Origin: Patescibacteria group bacterium
Lineage (GTDB): Bacteria > Patescibacteriota > Patescibacteriia > Patescibacteriales > UBA12465
NCBI GenBank assembly: GCA_016938835.1
Contig: JAFGTW010000029.1
Coordinates: forward strand, 1-39,287
Direction: 5' to 3'
DNA length: 39,287 nt
The notes under the pieces are model-generated. The model was given only the letters and a program-made list of their open reading frames with translations. It ran no database searches and was not told the origin of the DNA. Of the stretch, positions 31,427-39,284 are shown in pieces (position 1 is the first letter of the stretch; each line of letters opens with the position of its first letter). Position numbers and translations under genes: made by a program.

Positions 31427-31442
31427 CTTTAAGTTGAAATAT

Positions 31443-31772
31443 TTATTTTTTGTTACCAAGAGTAACTTGAGCAATCTTTTTCATATCTTTAGTCTTAACC
31501 ACCACTTCTTTTTTGCTCTTAGCTTTGGCGCGGGCAGCTTTCTTAACTTTTTTGCCGGTAGCAGCATCGGTCTTAGCGTCTAATTTAGCTTGGAATTTCT
31601 CAACGCGTCCGCCAGTATCAATTAATTTCTGTTTTCCAGTATAAAAAGGATGACAAGCCGAACAAAGCTCAACTTTAATTTCTTTGGCAGTTGAACCGGT
31701 CTTAAAGGTGTTGCCACATACGCAAATAACTTGGCAATCAGTATTATATTCTGGGTGAATGTTTTTTTTCAT
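31443..31772 (-). CDS. rpmE: ribosomal protein bL31
   Basis: 109 residues, longer than the ~70 of most bL31. It bridges the two ribosomal subunits. The four-cysteine zinc site is Cys17/Cys19 (CVCGNTF) and Cys37/Cys40 ([13 protein letters not shown]), and the start [10 protein letters not shown] is standard. The C-terminus beyond ~65 is a basic extension ([20 protein letters not shown]) seen in some CPR ribosomal proteins. A hairpin in the leader at 31812-31846 and its position upstream of prfA are notable. Confidence 0.95.
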   Translation of the reverse strand: MKKNIHPEYNTDCQVICVCGNTFKTGSTAKEIKVELCSACHPFYTGKQKLIDTGGRVEKFQAKLDAKTDAATGKKVKKAARAKAKSKKEVVVKTKDMKKIAQVTLGNKK

Positions 31773-31811
31773 ATTATTGTTTGATTGAGGCTGGAAGGGC
31801 CTGTGTAAATT

Positions 31812-31846
31812 CTTTCTTTTTGTAGTAAAGGTACAAAAAAAGAAAG
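31812..31846 (-). promoter_or_regulatory. hairpin in the bL31 mRNA leader
   Basis: CTTTCTTTTTGTA (31812-31824) and TACAAAAAAAGAAAG (31832-31846) can pair with a two-base slip around a 7-base loop. It lies between the predicted start of transcription near 31866 and the ATG at 31772. bL31 leaders are autoregulated in several phyla, so this may be such a site, but no known motif is recognised. Confidence 0.35.
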
Positions 31847-31871
31847 CTATTTTTAGACTTCACTGTTAAAA

Positions 31872-31900
31872 ATAATATCATAACTTTTAAAAATAATCAA
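31872..31900 (-). promoter_or_regulatory. promoter of the rpmE-prfA-prmC operon
   Basis: On the minus strand TTGATT (31900-31895), 17 bases, TATTAT (31877-31872) with TG one base upstream. The leader to the ATG is about 94 bases. Confidence 0.6.
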
Positions 31901-31904
31901 TACC

Positions 31905-31913
31905 TGATATAAT
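31905..31913 (+). promoter_or_regulatory. extended -10 promoter of the polysaccharide operon
   Basis: TGATATAAT (extended -10, TATAAT at 31908-31913), 36 bases before the ATG at 31949. It overlaps the footprint of the divergent rpmE promoter. A short CCCG-CGGG hairpin (31922-31937) lies in the leader. Confidence 0.5.
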
Positions 31914-31948
31914 TATCACGTCCCGACTTGAAACGGGCTAAATTTTTT

Positions 31949-33379
31949 ATGAATAAAGTTGCTAATATTGCTAAAAATACTTCCTATTTAACGCTTGCTC
32001 TGATTGTTCAGAAAGTGATGTCATTTTCTTATTTTATTATTTTAGCTAGGTTTTTAGGCTTAGATTCTTTGGGGCAATATTATACAGCTATTTCTTTTAC
32101 TACTATTTTTTCAATTTTTATTGATTTTGGCTTCGCCAATGTTTTAACTAGGGAGGTGGCCAAGAATCAAGAAAAAGCTTCAGATTACTTACGTAGCGTT
32201 TTGGGTATAAAGTTAATTTTAGCCGCCATTACCATTGTAGTGGCTATTTTAGTGGCATATTTTGTTTATGATTATCGGTTATTACTTTTGATTGCAGTTT
32301 CTTGTCTGTCTATGTTTCTTGATTCTTTTACTACTACTTTTTTTTCAGTAGTACGTGGATTTCATAATTTAAAATTTGAAAGCATAGCCTCTGTCGCTTT
32401 TCAGTTTATTATATTAGTGCTTGGTTATTTGTTAATGCGAGCCGGTTATCCCTTAGTTTATCTGTTATTGGCGATTGTAATTGCTAGTCTTTTTAACTTT
32501 CTTTATTCTGCCGGTATTGTTAAAAAATATTTGCATTTAAAAATTCGTCCGCAATGGAATTTAGATAAAATAAAAGTAGTTTTTAATATTAGTTGGCCAT
32601 TCGCTCTATATCAAATTTTTCAGCGTTTATTTACTTATCTTGATACCTTACTTTTAGGTTTTATTGCTGGTTATGGTCAAGTTGGTCTTTATCAAATTGC
32701 TTTTAAGCTTATTTTTGCTTTGCAATTTTTACCGATGGCTTTTAACGCTTCTTTGTATCCGGCTATGAGTGCATATTGGCAAAATAATCATGAGCAATTA
32801 CGTATTTCTTTTGAAAGGGCGATTAATTACCTTTTAATCATATCTTTACCAATTATTTTTGGTATTTTTGCTCTTGCCGATAAGATTGTGCCATTGTTTA
32901 AGGCTGGGCCAGAAGCAGTTTGGCCGCTTAGAATTTCTATTTTAGCGTTGGTATTTATATTTTTAAATTTTCCGGTTGGAGCTTTACTTAATGCTTGTGA
33001 TCGACAACGGCGCAATACCACTAATATGGCTATAGTTACCTTTGTTAGCTTAGGTCTAAATTTATTCTTTATTCCTCAGTGGCAGGCACTTGGCGCTAGT
33101 ATTACGGTTTTAATTAGTAATTTATTAATGTTATTACTTGGCTTGTTTTCTATGCGCGGTTTAATCGTTTATCGTCCTGTTAAGAACGCTCAAACCTTGC
33201 TGGCTGCCCTCAGTTCAGCGCTTCTAATGGCTTTAATAATATATCTATTTAAGCAGTATATTCATATATTTATTGCCGTTATCATTGGTGGACTAATATA
33301 CTTTGTCGCCTTAATTCTTTTGGGCGGAGTTAAAAAAGCGGATATTAGAAGTATTATTACTTCTTTTCAGCGTTCTTAG
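31949..33379 (+). CDS. polysaccharide flippase (Wzx/MATE-like oligosaccharide transporter)
   Basis: 476 residues from the ATG at 31949; the frame opens with a TTG at 31928, but those seven codons include half of a hairpin and the ATG gives the family start (MNKVANIAKNTSYLTLALIVQKVMSF). Twelve to fourteen membrane segments. The start of the protein, the ARFLGLDSLGQYY motif and the LTREVAKN / FNASLYPAMSAYW blocks fit the Wzx/RfbX (Polysacc_synt) superfamily, which flips lipid-linked sugars across the membrane. It is the first gene of the second glycan operon, so it may export the units made at 10748-14499. Confidence 0.88.
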   Translation: MNKVANIAKNTSYLTLALIVQKVMSFSYFIILARFLGLDSLGQYYTAISFTTIFSIFIDFGFANVLTREVAKNQEKASDYLRSVLGIKLILAAITIVVAILVAYFVYDYRLLLLIAVSCLSMFLDSFTTTFFSVVRGFHNLKFESIASVAFQFIILVLGYLLMRAGYPLVYLLLAIVIASLFNFLYSAGIVKKYLHLKIRPQWNLDKIKVVFNISWPFALYQIFQRLFTYLDTLLLGFIAGYGQVGLYQIAFKLIFALQFLPMAFNASLYPAMSAYWQNNHEQLRISFERAINYLLIISLPIIFGIFALADKIVPLFKAGPEAVWPLRISILALVFIFLNFPVGALLNACDRQRRNTTNMAIVTFVSLGLNLFFIPQWQALGASITVLISNLLMLLLGLFSMRGLIVYRPVKNAQTLLAALSSALLMALIIYLFKQYIHIFIAVIIGGLIYFVALILLGGVKKADIRSIITSFQRS

Positions 33380-33382
33380 TTT

Positions 33383-34459
33383 ATGAAAATATTACTTTGC
33401 ACCCTTGAATATCCTCCCCAGATAGGGGGAGTTGCGAGTTATTATCATGACTTAATTGAGTCTTGGCCAGAAAAAGATGCTTGGACAGTTTTAGATAATA
33501 ATGAAAATAAATTATTGGCTTCTCGCTGGCCTTTTCCTTGGCGTCGAGCTATTAGCGCCTTAGTGAAAGAACAAACTAAAAATAAGTTTGATTTGATATT
33601 TATCGGACAAGTATTACCACTGGGAACGGCCGCTTTAATTGCTCAATTATTTAAGCCTTTTGCCTATGGCATATTTTTACACGGCATGGATTTTACTTTT
33701 GCTTTACGCTCAAAACGTAAGCGCTGGCTACTCGCTCTTATTTTAAAAAAGTCAAAAACAATTATTTGCGCAAATTCTTATGTAAAAAAATTATTAATAG
33801 AATTTATACCGGAAATAGAGTCTAAAAGTTTTTTGCTTAATCCCGGAGCTAAATTTGGAGAAAATAACGAAGAAGTTAAAAAAGCCTTAGTAGATAAATA
33901 TGAATTAGCGGGGAAGAAAATAATATTTTCCATTGGCCGTCTTGTGAAGCGCAAAGGTTTTGATCAGGTTATTTTAGCTTTGGAAAATTTATCGCAGAGC
34001 AATTGGGTTTATTTATTAGCTGGAGACGGACCCGAACTAGCTTCTTTGCAAGCTTTGGCCAATAAAAGCAAACACAGAGATAAGATTAAGTTTATTGGTC
34101 GTATTAGTGAAATTGAAAAATGGTCTTGTTTAGAATTATGTGATATATTTATAACAACTTCCCGTGATTTAAATGGTGATTTTGAAGGATTCGGAATTGT
34201 TTATTTGGAGGCGGCTCTAATGTCTAAACCAGTTATTGCTGGTTTAAGTGGCGGCGTAGCTGATGCGGTTATAAATGCTGAAACTGGTTTATTAGTTAAT
34301 TCAGAGGATATTAATGCTATTAGTCGGGCTTTAGATGATTTATTAAGTAATGATGATTTGGCTAAAAAACTAGGGGAGGCAGCCTGCGTTAGGGCTAAAT
34401 CAGACTTTAATTGGACGCTTCAGGCAGAAAAATTATTTAAATATTTAAAAACTTTTTAA
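33383..34459 (+). CDS. family 4 glycosyltransferase
   Basis: 358 residues. N-terminal GT-B half starts with KILLCTLEYPPQIGGVASYYHDLI, the acceptor loop of GT4 enzymes, and shows IGQVLPLGTAALIAQLF. The C-terminal half has IFSIGRLVKRKGFDQVILALENL, WVYLLAGDGPELASLQAL, IKFIGRISEIEKWSCLE and GFGIVYLEAALMSKPVIAGLSGGVADAV with the E-x7-E pattern. Starts 3 bases after the flippase stop and is followed by a GT2 gene. Donor unknown; many relatives with this start use UDP-sugars or GDP-mannose. Confidence 0.9.
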   Translation: MKILLCTLEYPPQIGGVASYYHDLIESWPEKDAWTVLDNNENKLLASRWPFPWRRAISALVKEQTKNKFDLIFIGQVLPLGTAALIAQLFKPFAYGIFLHGMDFTFALRSKRKRWLLALILKKSKTIICANSYVKKLLIEFIPEIESKSFLLNPGAKFGENNEEVKKALVDKYELAGKKIIFSIGRLVKRKGFDQVILALENLSQSNWVYLLAGDGPELASLQALANKSKHRDKIKFIGRISEIEKWSCLELCDIFITTSRDLNGDFEGFGIVYLEAALMSKPVIAGLSGGVADAVINAETGLLVNSEDINAISRALDDLLSNDDLAKKLGEAACVRAKSDFNWTLQAEKLFKYLKTF

Positions 34460-34482
34460 ATTTTAAGAAGATAAATTATCCT

Positions 34483-35184
34483 ATGATCTCAATTATCATT
34501 CCTGTTTATAATCAAGCCAAAAAATTAGCTAATACCTTAGAGAGTATTAGTAAGCAAACTTTAACTGACTGGGAACTAATTGTAGTGGATGATGGTTCTC
34601 ATGATGATCCAGAAAAGGTATTTACTGATTTTGTATCTAAAACAAAAAGCGAAAATAATTTTATTTTTCTCCATCAGGAGAATAAAGGGGCCCCAGCTGC
34701 TCGCAACCACGGCTGGCATAAATCGCAAGGCGATTTTTTGTTTTTTTGTGATGCTGACGCTATTTTACAAAGTAATGCCTTGGAGTTACTTTTAGATGCT
34801 TTGCAACAAAATGCAGAAAGTAGTTATGTTTATCCATCTTTTTATTGGGGGCGTAAATTATTTAAAGTCGGATCATTTAATCCTAATAAACTAAAACAAG
34901 AGCCATATATCCATACTATGGCTTTGATTAGATCGATGGATTTTCCTGAAAATGGCTGGGATGAAAGTATTAAAAAATTTCAGGACTGGGATTTATGGTT
35001 AACTATGCTTGAGTTTAATAAAACTGGTATTTGGCTTGATCAAATATTATTTAAGATTATTCCTGGGGGAACAATTAGTTCTTGGTTACCCGCTTTTGTT
35101 TATAAGCTTATGCCTTTTTTACCGGTTGTAAAAAAATATCAAGCGGCTAAAAAAGTTATTATGCAAAAACATGGCTTATTATAA
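34483..35184 (+). CDS. family 2 glycosyltransferase
   Basis: 233 residues, GT-A fold. Motifs: ISIIIPVYNQAKKLANTLESISKQ, WELIVVDDGSHDDP (first Asp pair), NKGAPAARNHGWHKSQGDFLFFCDADAIL with the DAD-type metal motif, and WDESIKKFQDWDLWLTML (family ED/QD-W). It adds a sugar at the cytosolic face before the flippase acts, presumably on the same glycan as the GT4 next to it. The C-terminus ends in a basic, helix-like tail (VVKKYQAAKKVIMQKHG). The stop overlaps the next gene by 14 bases. Confidence 0.9.
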   Translation: MISIIIPVYNQAKKLANTLESISKQTLTDWELIVVDDGSHDDPEKVFTDFVSKTKSENNFIFLHQENKGAPAARNHGWHKSQGDFLFFCDADAILQSNALELLLDALQQNAESSYVYPSFYWGRKLFKVGSFNPNKLKQEPYIHTMALIRSMDFPENGWDESIKKFQDWDLWLTMLEFNKTGIWLDQILFKIIPGGTISSWLPAFVYKLMPFLPVVKKYQAAKKVIMQKHGLL

Positions 35185-35638
35185 AAAATATTTAAAATAT
35201 TGGCGTCAATATTGGCATTTAGTCCTATTGTTATTGATTATATCTTTTATCAGTGTATTTTATTTAAGTCTTAATCATTATCAATCTTTAAACGTTAAGG
35301 CTGGTATTTGTATCTTTCAAGCTGATATAGCGGATACTCACAGTAAGCAGTATCAAGGCTTATCTGATCGTAAACAAATGGCCGATAATGAAGGGACGCT
35401 ATTTTTATTTTTAGAGACTAGTGATAAAACTTTTGTGATGCGCCGTATGAATTTTCCTCTCGATATAATTTTTATTCGTAATCATAAGATAATAAATTTA
35501 TATCACGATTTACTGCCAGAGGGTGATTATCCGCAGTCAACATATCATAGCGGTTCACCAGCTGACGCCGTGTTGGAAATTTCAGCTGGTGCCAGTCGTG
35601 ATTGTCAGCTTGGCGTCGGCACAGAAATTTATTGGTAA
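35171..35638 (+). CDS. DUF192 protein with N-terminal membrane anchor
   Basis: 155 residues. A basic N-terminus and a membrane helix (~15-33, WHLVLLLLIISFISVFYLSL) are followed by the DUF192 domain: QYQGLSDRKQMADNEGTLFLF, KTFVMRRMNFPLDIIFIRNHKI, and VLEISAGASRDCQLGVGTEI. All the DUF192 signature blocks are there except that the second normally reads FWMKNM, here FVMRRM. The family's biochemical role is not established, though some have carbohydrate-binding-like folds. It is translationally coupled with the GT2 gene by a 14-base overlap. Confidence 0.88.
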   Translation: MAYYKKYLKYWRQYWHLVLLLLIISFISVFYLSLNHYQSLNVKAGICIFQADIADTHSKQYQGLSDRKQMADNEGTLFLFLETSDKTFVMRRMNFPLDIIFIRNHKIINLYHDLLPEGDYPQSTYHSGSPADAVLEISAGASRDCQLGVGTEIYW

Positions 35639-35641
35639 ATT

Positions 35642-37117
35642 ATGTTTTTAGTAAAACCTCGCTATCCTAAATTTTTTACTTTTAGTTTAATTATTTTAAT
35701 TGAACTTTTGTCTTTTTTAGCTTATTTTTATCCATCAATTCAGTTGTATCTATTGGCCGGCTCCTTAGTAATAGTTTTTATTCTGGCTCTCTATTCCCTT
35801 GAAACTGCTTTACTCGTAGCTCTGATTGAATTAGTGATTGGTTCCAAGGGGCACTTATTTTCAGCAGATATTTTTGGTTTTCCTGTTTCTTTACGTTTGG
35901 TTATTTGGTTAGCTTTATTATTGGCTAGCTTTTTTTATTTTTATCATCATGGATTAATAAAAACTTGGCATAAAAAAATAAAGTTTTATAAATTTTGGCC
36001 TTGGCTGGGAGTTTTATTGATATTTATTATTTTGGCTTTTATCCGTGGTTTGGTTTTTTCTTATTCCTGGTCTTTAGTTTTAGCTGATGTTAATGCTTGG
36101 TTGTATCTTGCTTTAATAATCCCAATCTTAATTGCTTATAATCCTGATGATAAAAAACAGGCGGAAAGGGTAAAAGCATATTTTTTATTAGCAGTTGTTT
36201 GGTTAAGCGTTAAGACGCTTTTATTACTTTTTATATTTTCTCATAATTTAGCTATTGTTCCTGATATTTATCTCTGGGTTAGACGTAGTGGTATAGGTGA
36301 AATTACGGCTATGGGTGGTGGTTTATTTCGTATATTTATTCAATCACAAGTTTATCTACCAATCGCTTTTTTCTTGGTTTTATTCCCGGCAATTAAATCA
36401 AACATATCAAACCGAACTAAATTGTTTCGTATACTTTTACTCTTAGCTTTATTTTTAGCTGTTATTGCAATTAGTATGTCTCGTAGCTTTTGGTTGGGTT
36501 TTGTTTTAGCTGGTATAGTGGGGGCAATTGCTAGTTGGCGTTTATCTTGGTTTTTATATTTTAAGGCTTTGTCTTATATAGTTATAGCTATTGCATTGGC
36601 AGCTCTGTTAGCTTTTATTGCCATTAAAGTTCCATTGCTTGGTAATAAAGTTAACGTTGGTTTTCAGGCGCTCTCTGATAGATTAGAAATTGATAACAGC
36701 GAGGCAGCGACTGCATCACGTTGGTCATTATTGCCAAATTTATGGCAGGCTATAAAAAAAGATCCTATCCTTGGCCATGGTTTCGGAGCTAGTGTTAGTT
36801 ATTATTCTAGGGATCCGCGCGTTTTAACAAATAATCCTAGTGGTTGGTATACTACCTATGCCTTTGAATGGGCTTATCTTGATACTTGGTTAAAGATAGG
36901 TATTTTAGGAATATTAGCTTATATTAGTTGGCTAGTTTACTTAGTTATTGCATTATGGCAATATGCACGTAGTCGACAATCAGAAATATATTTAGCTTTA
37001 GCTATTTCTATACTATTTTTAATGATAGTTAATATCTTTACTCCCTATTTAAATCATCCTTTGGGCTTAGGTTTTCTCCTATTTTCCTCTTGTTTTTTTC
37101 ATAAAAACTCATTATAA
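35642..37117 (+). CDS. O-antigen ligase/polymerase family membrane protein
   Basis: 491 residues with about eleven membrane segments. The Wzy_C/WaaL region shows ISMSRSFWLGFVLAGIVGAI and, after a loop with RLEIDNSEAATASRWSLLPNLWQAI, the signature DPILGHGFGASVSYYSRDPR at ~375-395, then YAFEWAYLDTWLKIGILGILAYISWLVY. It is the second Wzy/WaaL-type enzyme of the window (the other is 3443-5689) but lacks the TPR domain. Last gene of the glycan operon; it has no terminator of its own, and the greA promoter lies inside its last codons. Confidence 0.85.
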   Translation: MFLVKPRYPKFFTFSLIILIELLSFLAYFYPSIQLYLLAGSLVIVFILALYSLETALLVALIELVIGSKGHLFSADIFGFPVSLRLVIWLALLLASFFYFYHHGLIKTWHKKIKFYKFWPWLGVLLIFIILAFIRGLVFSYSWSLVLADVNAWLYLALIIPILIAYNPDDKKQAERVKAYFLLAVVWLSVKTLLLLFIFSHNLAIVPDIYLWVRRSGIGEITAMGGGLFRIFIQSQVYLPIAFFLVLFPAIKSNISNRTKLFRILLLLALFLAVIAISMSRSFWLGFVLAGIVGAIASWRLSWFLYFKALSYIVIAIALAALLAFIAIKVPLLGNKVNVGFQALSDRLEIDNSEAATASRWSLLPNLWQAIKKDPILGHGFGASVSYYSRDPRVLTNNPSGWYTTYAFEWAYLDTWLKIGILGILAYISWLVYLVIALWQYARSRQSEIYLALAISILFLMIVNIFTPYLNHPLGLGFLLFSSCFFHKNSL

Positions 37118-37118
37118 T
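37090..37118 (+). promoter_or_regulatory. promoter of greA-lysS inside the end of the upstream gene
   Basis: TTGTTT (37090-37095), 17 bases, TATAAT (37113-37118), which overlaps the stop codon of the O-antigen ligase gene. Transcription would start at about 37125. Confidence 0.65.
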
Positions 37119-37131
37119 AATAAAATTGTAG

Positions 37132-37156
37132 CATCGTTGAATTTAAATAAACGATG
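37132..37156 (+). promoter_or_regulatory. hairpin in the greA leader
   Basis: CATCGTT (37132-37138) pairs with AACGATG (37150-37156) around an 11-base loop. No T-run follows, so it is not a normal terminator; it may be an RNA stabiliser or regulatory stem. Confidence 0.35.
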
Positions 37157-37177
37157 TCTTAATTAAAATAACATTTT

Positions 37178-37636
37178 ATGTCTGATCAAATTATTACTCA
37201 AGAAGGTTATAATAAATTACAAGATGAATTAACACATCTAAGCACAATAAAAAGAAGGGAAATAGCAGAAAGAATTGAAAGGGCTAAAGACCTCGGTGAT
37301 TTAAGTGAGAATGCTGAGTATAGTGAAGCTAAAGATGCACAGGCTTTGAATGAAGGTAGAATTTTAGAATTAACTAATATTTTAAAAAATGTTATTGTAG
37401 TTAATAGTAAGGATAGAAGTGATGAGGTTGCCATGGGCTCAGAGGTTACTGTTAAAATTAGTGGCAAAGAAAAGAAATATACAATTGTTAGTTTTAATGA
37501 GGCCGACCCTTTAAATGGTATGATATCAAATGAATCACCTTTGGGTTTGTCTTTTTTAGGCAAGAAGAAGGGGGCAATTGTTAATGTGGAAACACCAAAG
37601 GGGGTTGTTGAGTATAAAATTATAAAAATTGATTAA
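37178..37636 (+). CDS. greA: transcription elongation factor GreA
   Basis: 152 residues. Stimulates transcript cleavage by backtracked RNA polymerase. The N-terminal coiled coil (ITQEGYNKLQDELTHLSTIKRREIAERIERAKDLG) carries the tip DLSENAEY with the catalytic acids. The C-terminal FKBP-like domain shows VAMGSEVTVKISGKEKKYTIV and LSFLGKKKGAIVNVETPKGVVEYKI. Length and order are standard. It has its own promoter and is followed 5 bases later by lysS. Confidence 0.97.
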   Translation: MSDQIITQEGYNKLQDELTHLSTIKRREIAERIERAKDLGDLSENAEYSEAKDAQALNEGRILELTNILKNVIVVNSKDRSDEVAMGSEVTVKISGKEKKYTIVSFNEADPLNGMISNESPLGLSFLGKKKGAIVNVETPKGVVEYKIIKID

Positions 37637-37641
37637 TTCTT

Positions 37642-39159
37642 ATGTCAGCAGAAAAAAAAATAATTCCAGGTAATGAAAAAGAAGAGCGCTTAAAGAAATT
37701 AGCACTTTTGTGTGATGCTGGTATTAATCCATATCCAGCTACGAGCAAACGTGATTATGTAATTGCTCAATTTTTTGCTGATTTTAAAGAGTTAGAGAAT
37801 AATCAAAAAGAAATAACTATAGCTGGCAGATTAAGGAGTATGCGTAGTCATGGCAATTTAACTTTTGCTAATCTTGAGGATGCTAGCGGTAAAATACAAT
37901 TAGCTTTTTCCAAGAAAGAGTTAGGTGATGAGAGTTACAAGCGTTTGGTTAAGTTAATCGATATTAGTGATTTTATTGAAGTGACCGGAAAAGCCTTTGT
38001 TACCACTCGCGGTGAAAGTAGTTTAATGGCTACTTCTTGGAATATTTTAAGCAAGGCCATTGCTCCAATTCCAGATGCTTGGTATGGCTTAAAAGATGAT
38101 GATGATCGCTATCGTCAGCGCTATCTTGATCTTTTACTTAATCCGGAAACAAGAGATTTATTTGTAAAAAAGGCTTTATTTTGGGAGGTTATTCGTGACT
38201 TTATGAAACGTCATGGCTTCTTTGAGGTTGAAACTCCAACTATTGAGACTAGTACTGGAGGCGCTGAAGCCAATCCTTTTAAAACTCACCACGATGACTT
38301 TGATTTGGATGTATTTATGCGTATTTCTGTCGGTGAATTGTGGCAGAAGCGTTTAATGGCGGCTGGGTTTGAAAAAGTTTTTGAAATTGGACGTGTTTAT
38401 CGCAATGAAGGTTCAAGTCCTGACCATTTACAGGAATTTACCAATATGGAATTTTACTGGGCTTATGCTAACTATGAAATGGGAATGGCTCTTACACAGG
38501 AATTATTTCAAGAAATAGGTCAAAAGGTATTTAATAAAAGTAAATTTGTTACTAAAGATATGGAATATGACTTGGCTGGAGAATGGCCAAGAATTGATTA
38601 TCGTAGCGAAGTGCTTAAACAAACTGGCATTGACGTTTTAGAGGATAGTGATGAAAAAATGAAAAAGAAATTGGAAGAATTAGGAGTGAGATACGAGGGT
38701 AGTAACAGGGAGCGTTTAACTGATACCTTATGGAAATATTGTCGTCGTAGTATTGCTGGACCAGCTTTTTTAATAAATCATCCTAAGCTTGTTTCGCCAT
38801 TATCTAAGGCTAAAGAAGATGATCCAAGATTGACTGAGAGATTTCAAGTTATTATTGCCGGCAGTGAAATTGCTAATGGTTTTTCTGAACTTAATGATCC
38901 GATAGATCAAAAAGAAAGGTTTTTATTACAACAAGAGTTGATTGATAGAGGTGATAAAGAAGCAATGATGCCTGATTGGGAATTTGTAGAAATGTTAGAG
39001 CACGGTATGCCACCAACCTGTGGCTTGGGTATGGGTGAAAGATTATTTGCTTATTTGGTTAATAAATCAGTTAGAGAAACAACTCTTTTTCCATTAATGC
39101 GCCCAAAAAGAGAGAGCACAAATAAAAAGTCTGAAATACTCTTGAAAAATAATAAGTAA
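37642..39159 (+). CDS. lysS: lysyl-tRNA synthetase, class II
   Basis: 505 residues. Charges tRNA-Lys with lysine. The N-terminal OB fold (~57-135) shows EITIAGRLRSMRSHGNLTFANLED. Class II motif 1 is FFEVETPTIETSTGGAEANPF; motif 2 is FEIGRVYRNEGSSPDHLQEFTNMEFYWAYANYEM; motif 3 is GLGMGERLFAYLVNKSVRETTLFPLMRPK. The motif-2 wording differs from model bacteria (RNFRNEGVSTRHNPEFT) but is a form I associate with CPR enzymes. It shares a transcript with greA and ends in a terminator-like hairpin before tRNA-Gln. Confidence 0.96.
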   Translation: MSAEKKIIPGNEKEERLKKLALLCDAGINPYPATSKRDYVIAQFFADFKELENNQKEITIAGRLRSMRSHGNLTFANLEDASGKIQLAFSKKELGDESYKRLVKLIDISDFIEVTGKAFVTTRGESSLMATSWNILSKAIAPIPDAWYGLKDDDDRYRQRYLDLLLNPETRDLFVKKALFWEVIRDFMKRHGFFEVETPTIETSTGGAEANPFKTHHDDFDLDVFMRISVGELWQKRLMAAGFEKVFEIGRVYRNEGSSPDHLQEFTNMEFYWAYANYEMGMALTQELFQEIGQKVFNKSKFVTKDMEYDLAGEWPRIDYRSEVLKQTGIDVLEDSDEKMKKKLEELGVRYEGSNRERLTDTLWKYCRRSIAGPAFLINHPKLVSPLSKAKEDDPRLTERFQVIIAGSEIANGFSELNDPIDQKERFLLQQELIDRGDKEAMMPDWEFVEMLEHGMPPTCGLGMGERLFAYLVNKSVRETTLFPLMRPKRESTNKKSEILLKNNK

Positions 39160-39169
39160 TTGTTATAAT
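39142..39169 (+). promoter_or_regulatory. promoter of tRNA-Gln
   Basis: TTGAAA (39142-39147), 16 bases, TATAAT (39164-39169) with TGT before it. It overlaps the last codons of lysS and lies about 45 bases before the tRNA. Confidence 0.65.
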
Positions 39170-39179
39170 AGCGTTACCA

Positions 39180-39211
39180 TAAAATGGCTTTAAACAATTT
39201 TAGCCATTTTT
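39180..39211 (+). terminator. terminator-like hairpin after lysS, upstream of tRNA-Gln
   Basis: AAAATGGCT, 12-base loop, AGCCATTTTT: a 9-bp stem with a T-run. It lies downstream of the tRNA-Gln promoter and only a few bases before the tRNA. Confidence 0.65.
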
Positions 39212-39213
39212 AT

Positions 39214-39284
39214 TCGGGGATCGTCTAATGGTAGGACAGCTGGTTCTGGTCCAGTCAATCGGGGTTCGAATCCCTGTCCCCGAG
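39214..39284 (+). tRNA. tRNA-Gln (anticodon CTG)
   Basis: Acceptor TCGGGGA pairs with TCCCCGA; D arm GTCT/GGAC; anticodon arm GCTGG-TTCTGGT-CCAGT gives anticodon CTG (codon CAG). T arm CGGGG-TTCGAAT-CCCTG; discriminator G73 as in other tRNA-Gln. The next bases are CAA, so CCA is not encoded. 71 bases in all. The three bases after the discriminator reach the window end. Confidence 0.93.

Noticed and set aside
31928-31948. TTG start for the flippase
   Set aside because: These codons overlap a CCCG-CGGG hairpin; the ATG at 31949 gives the normal family N-terminus.
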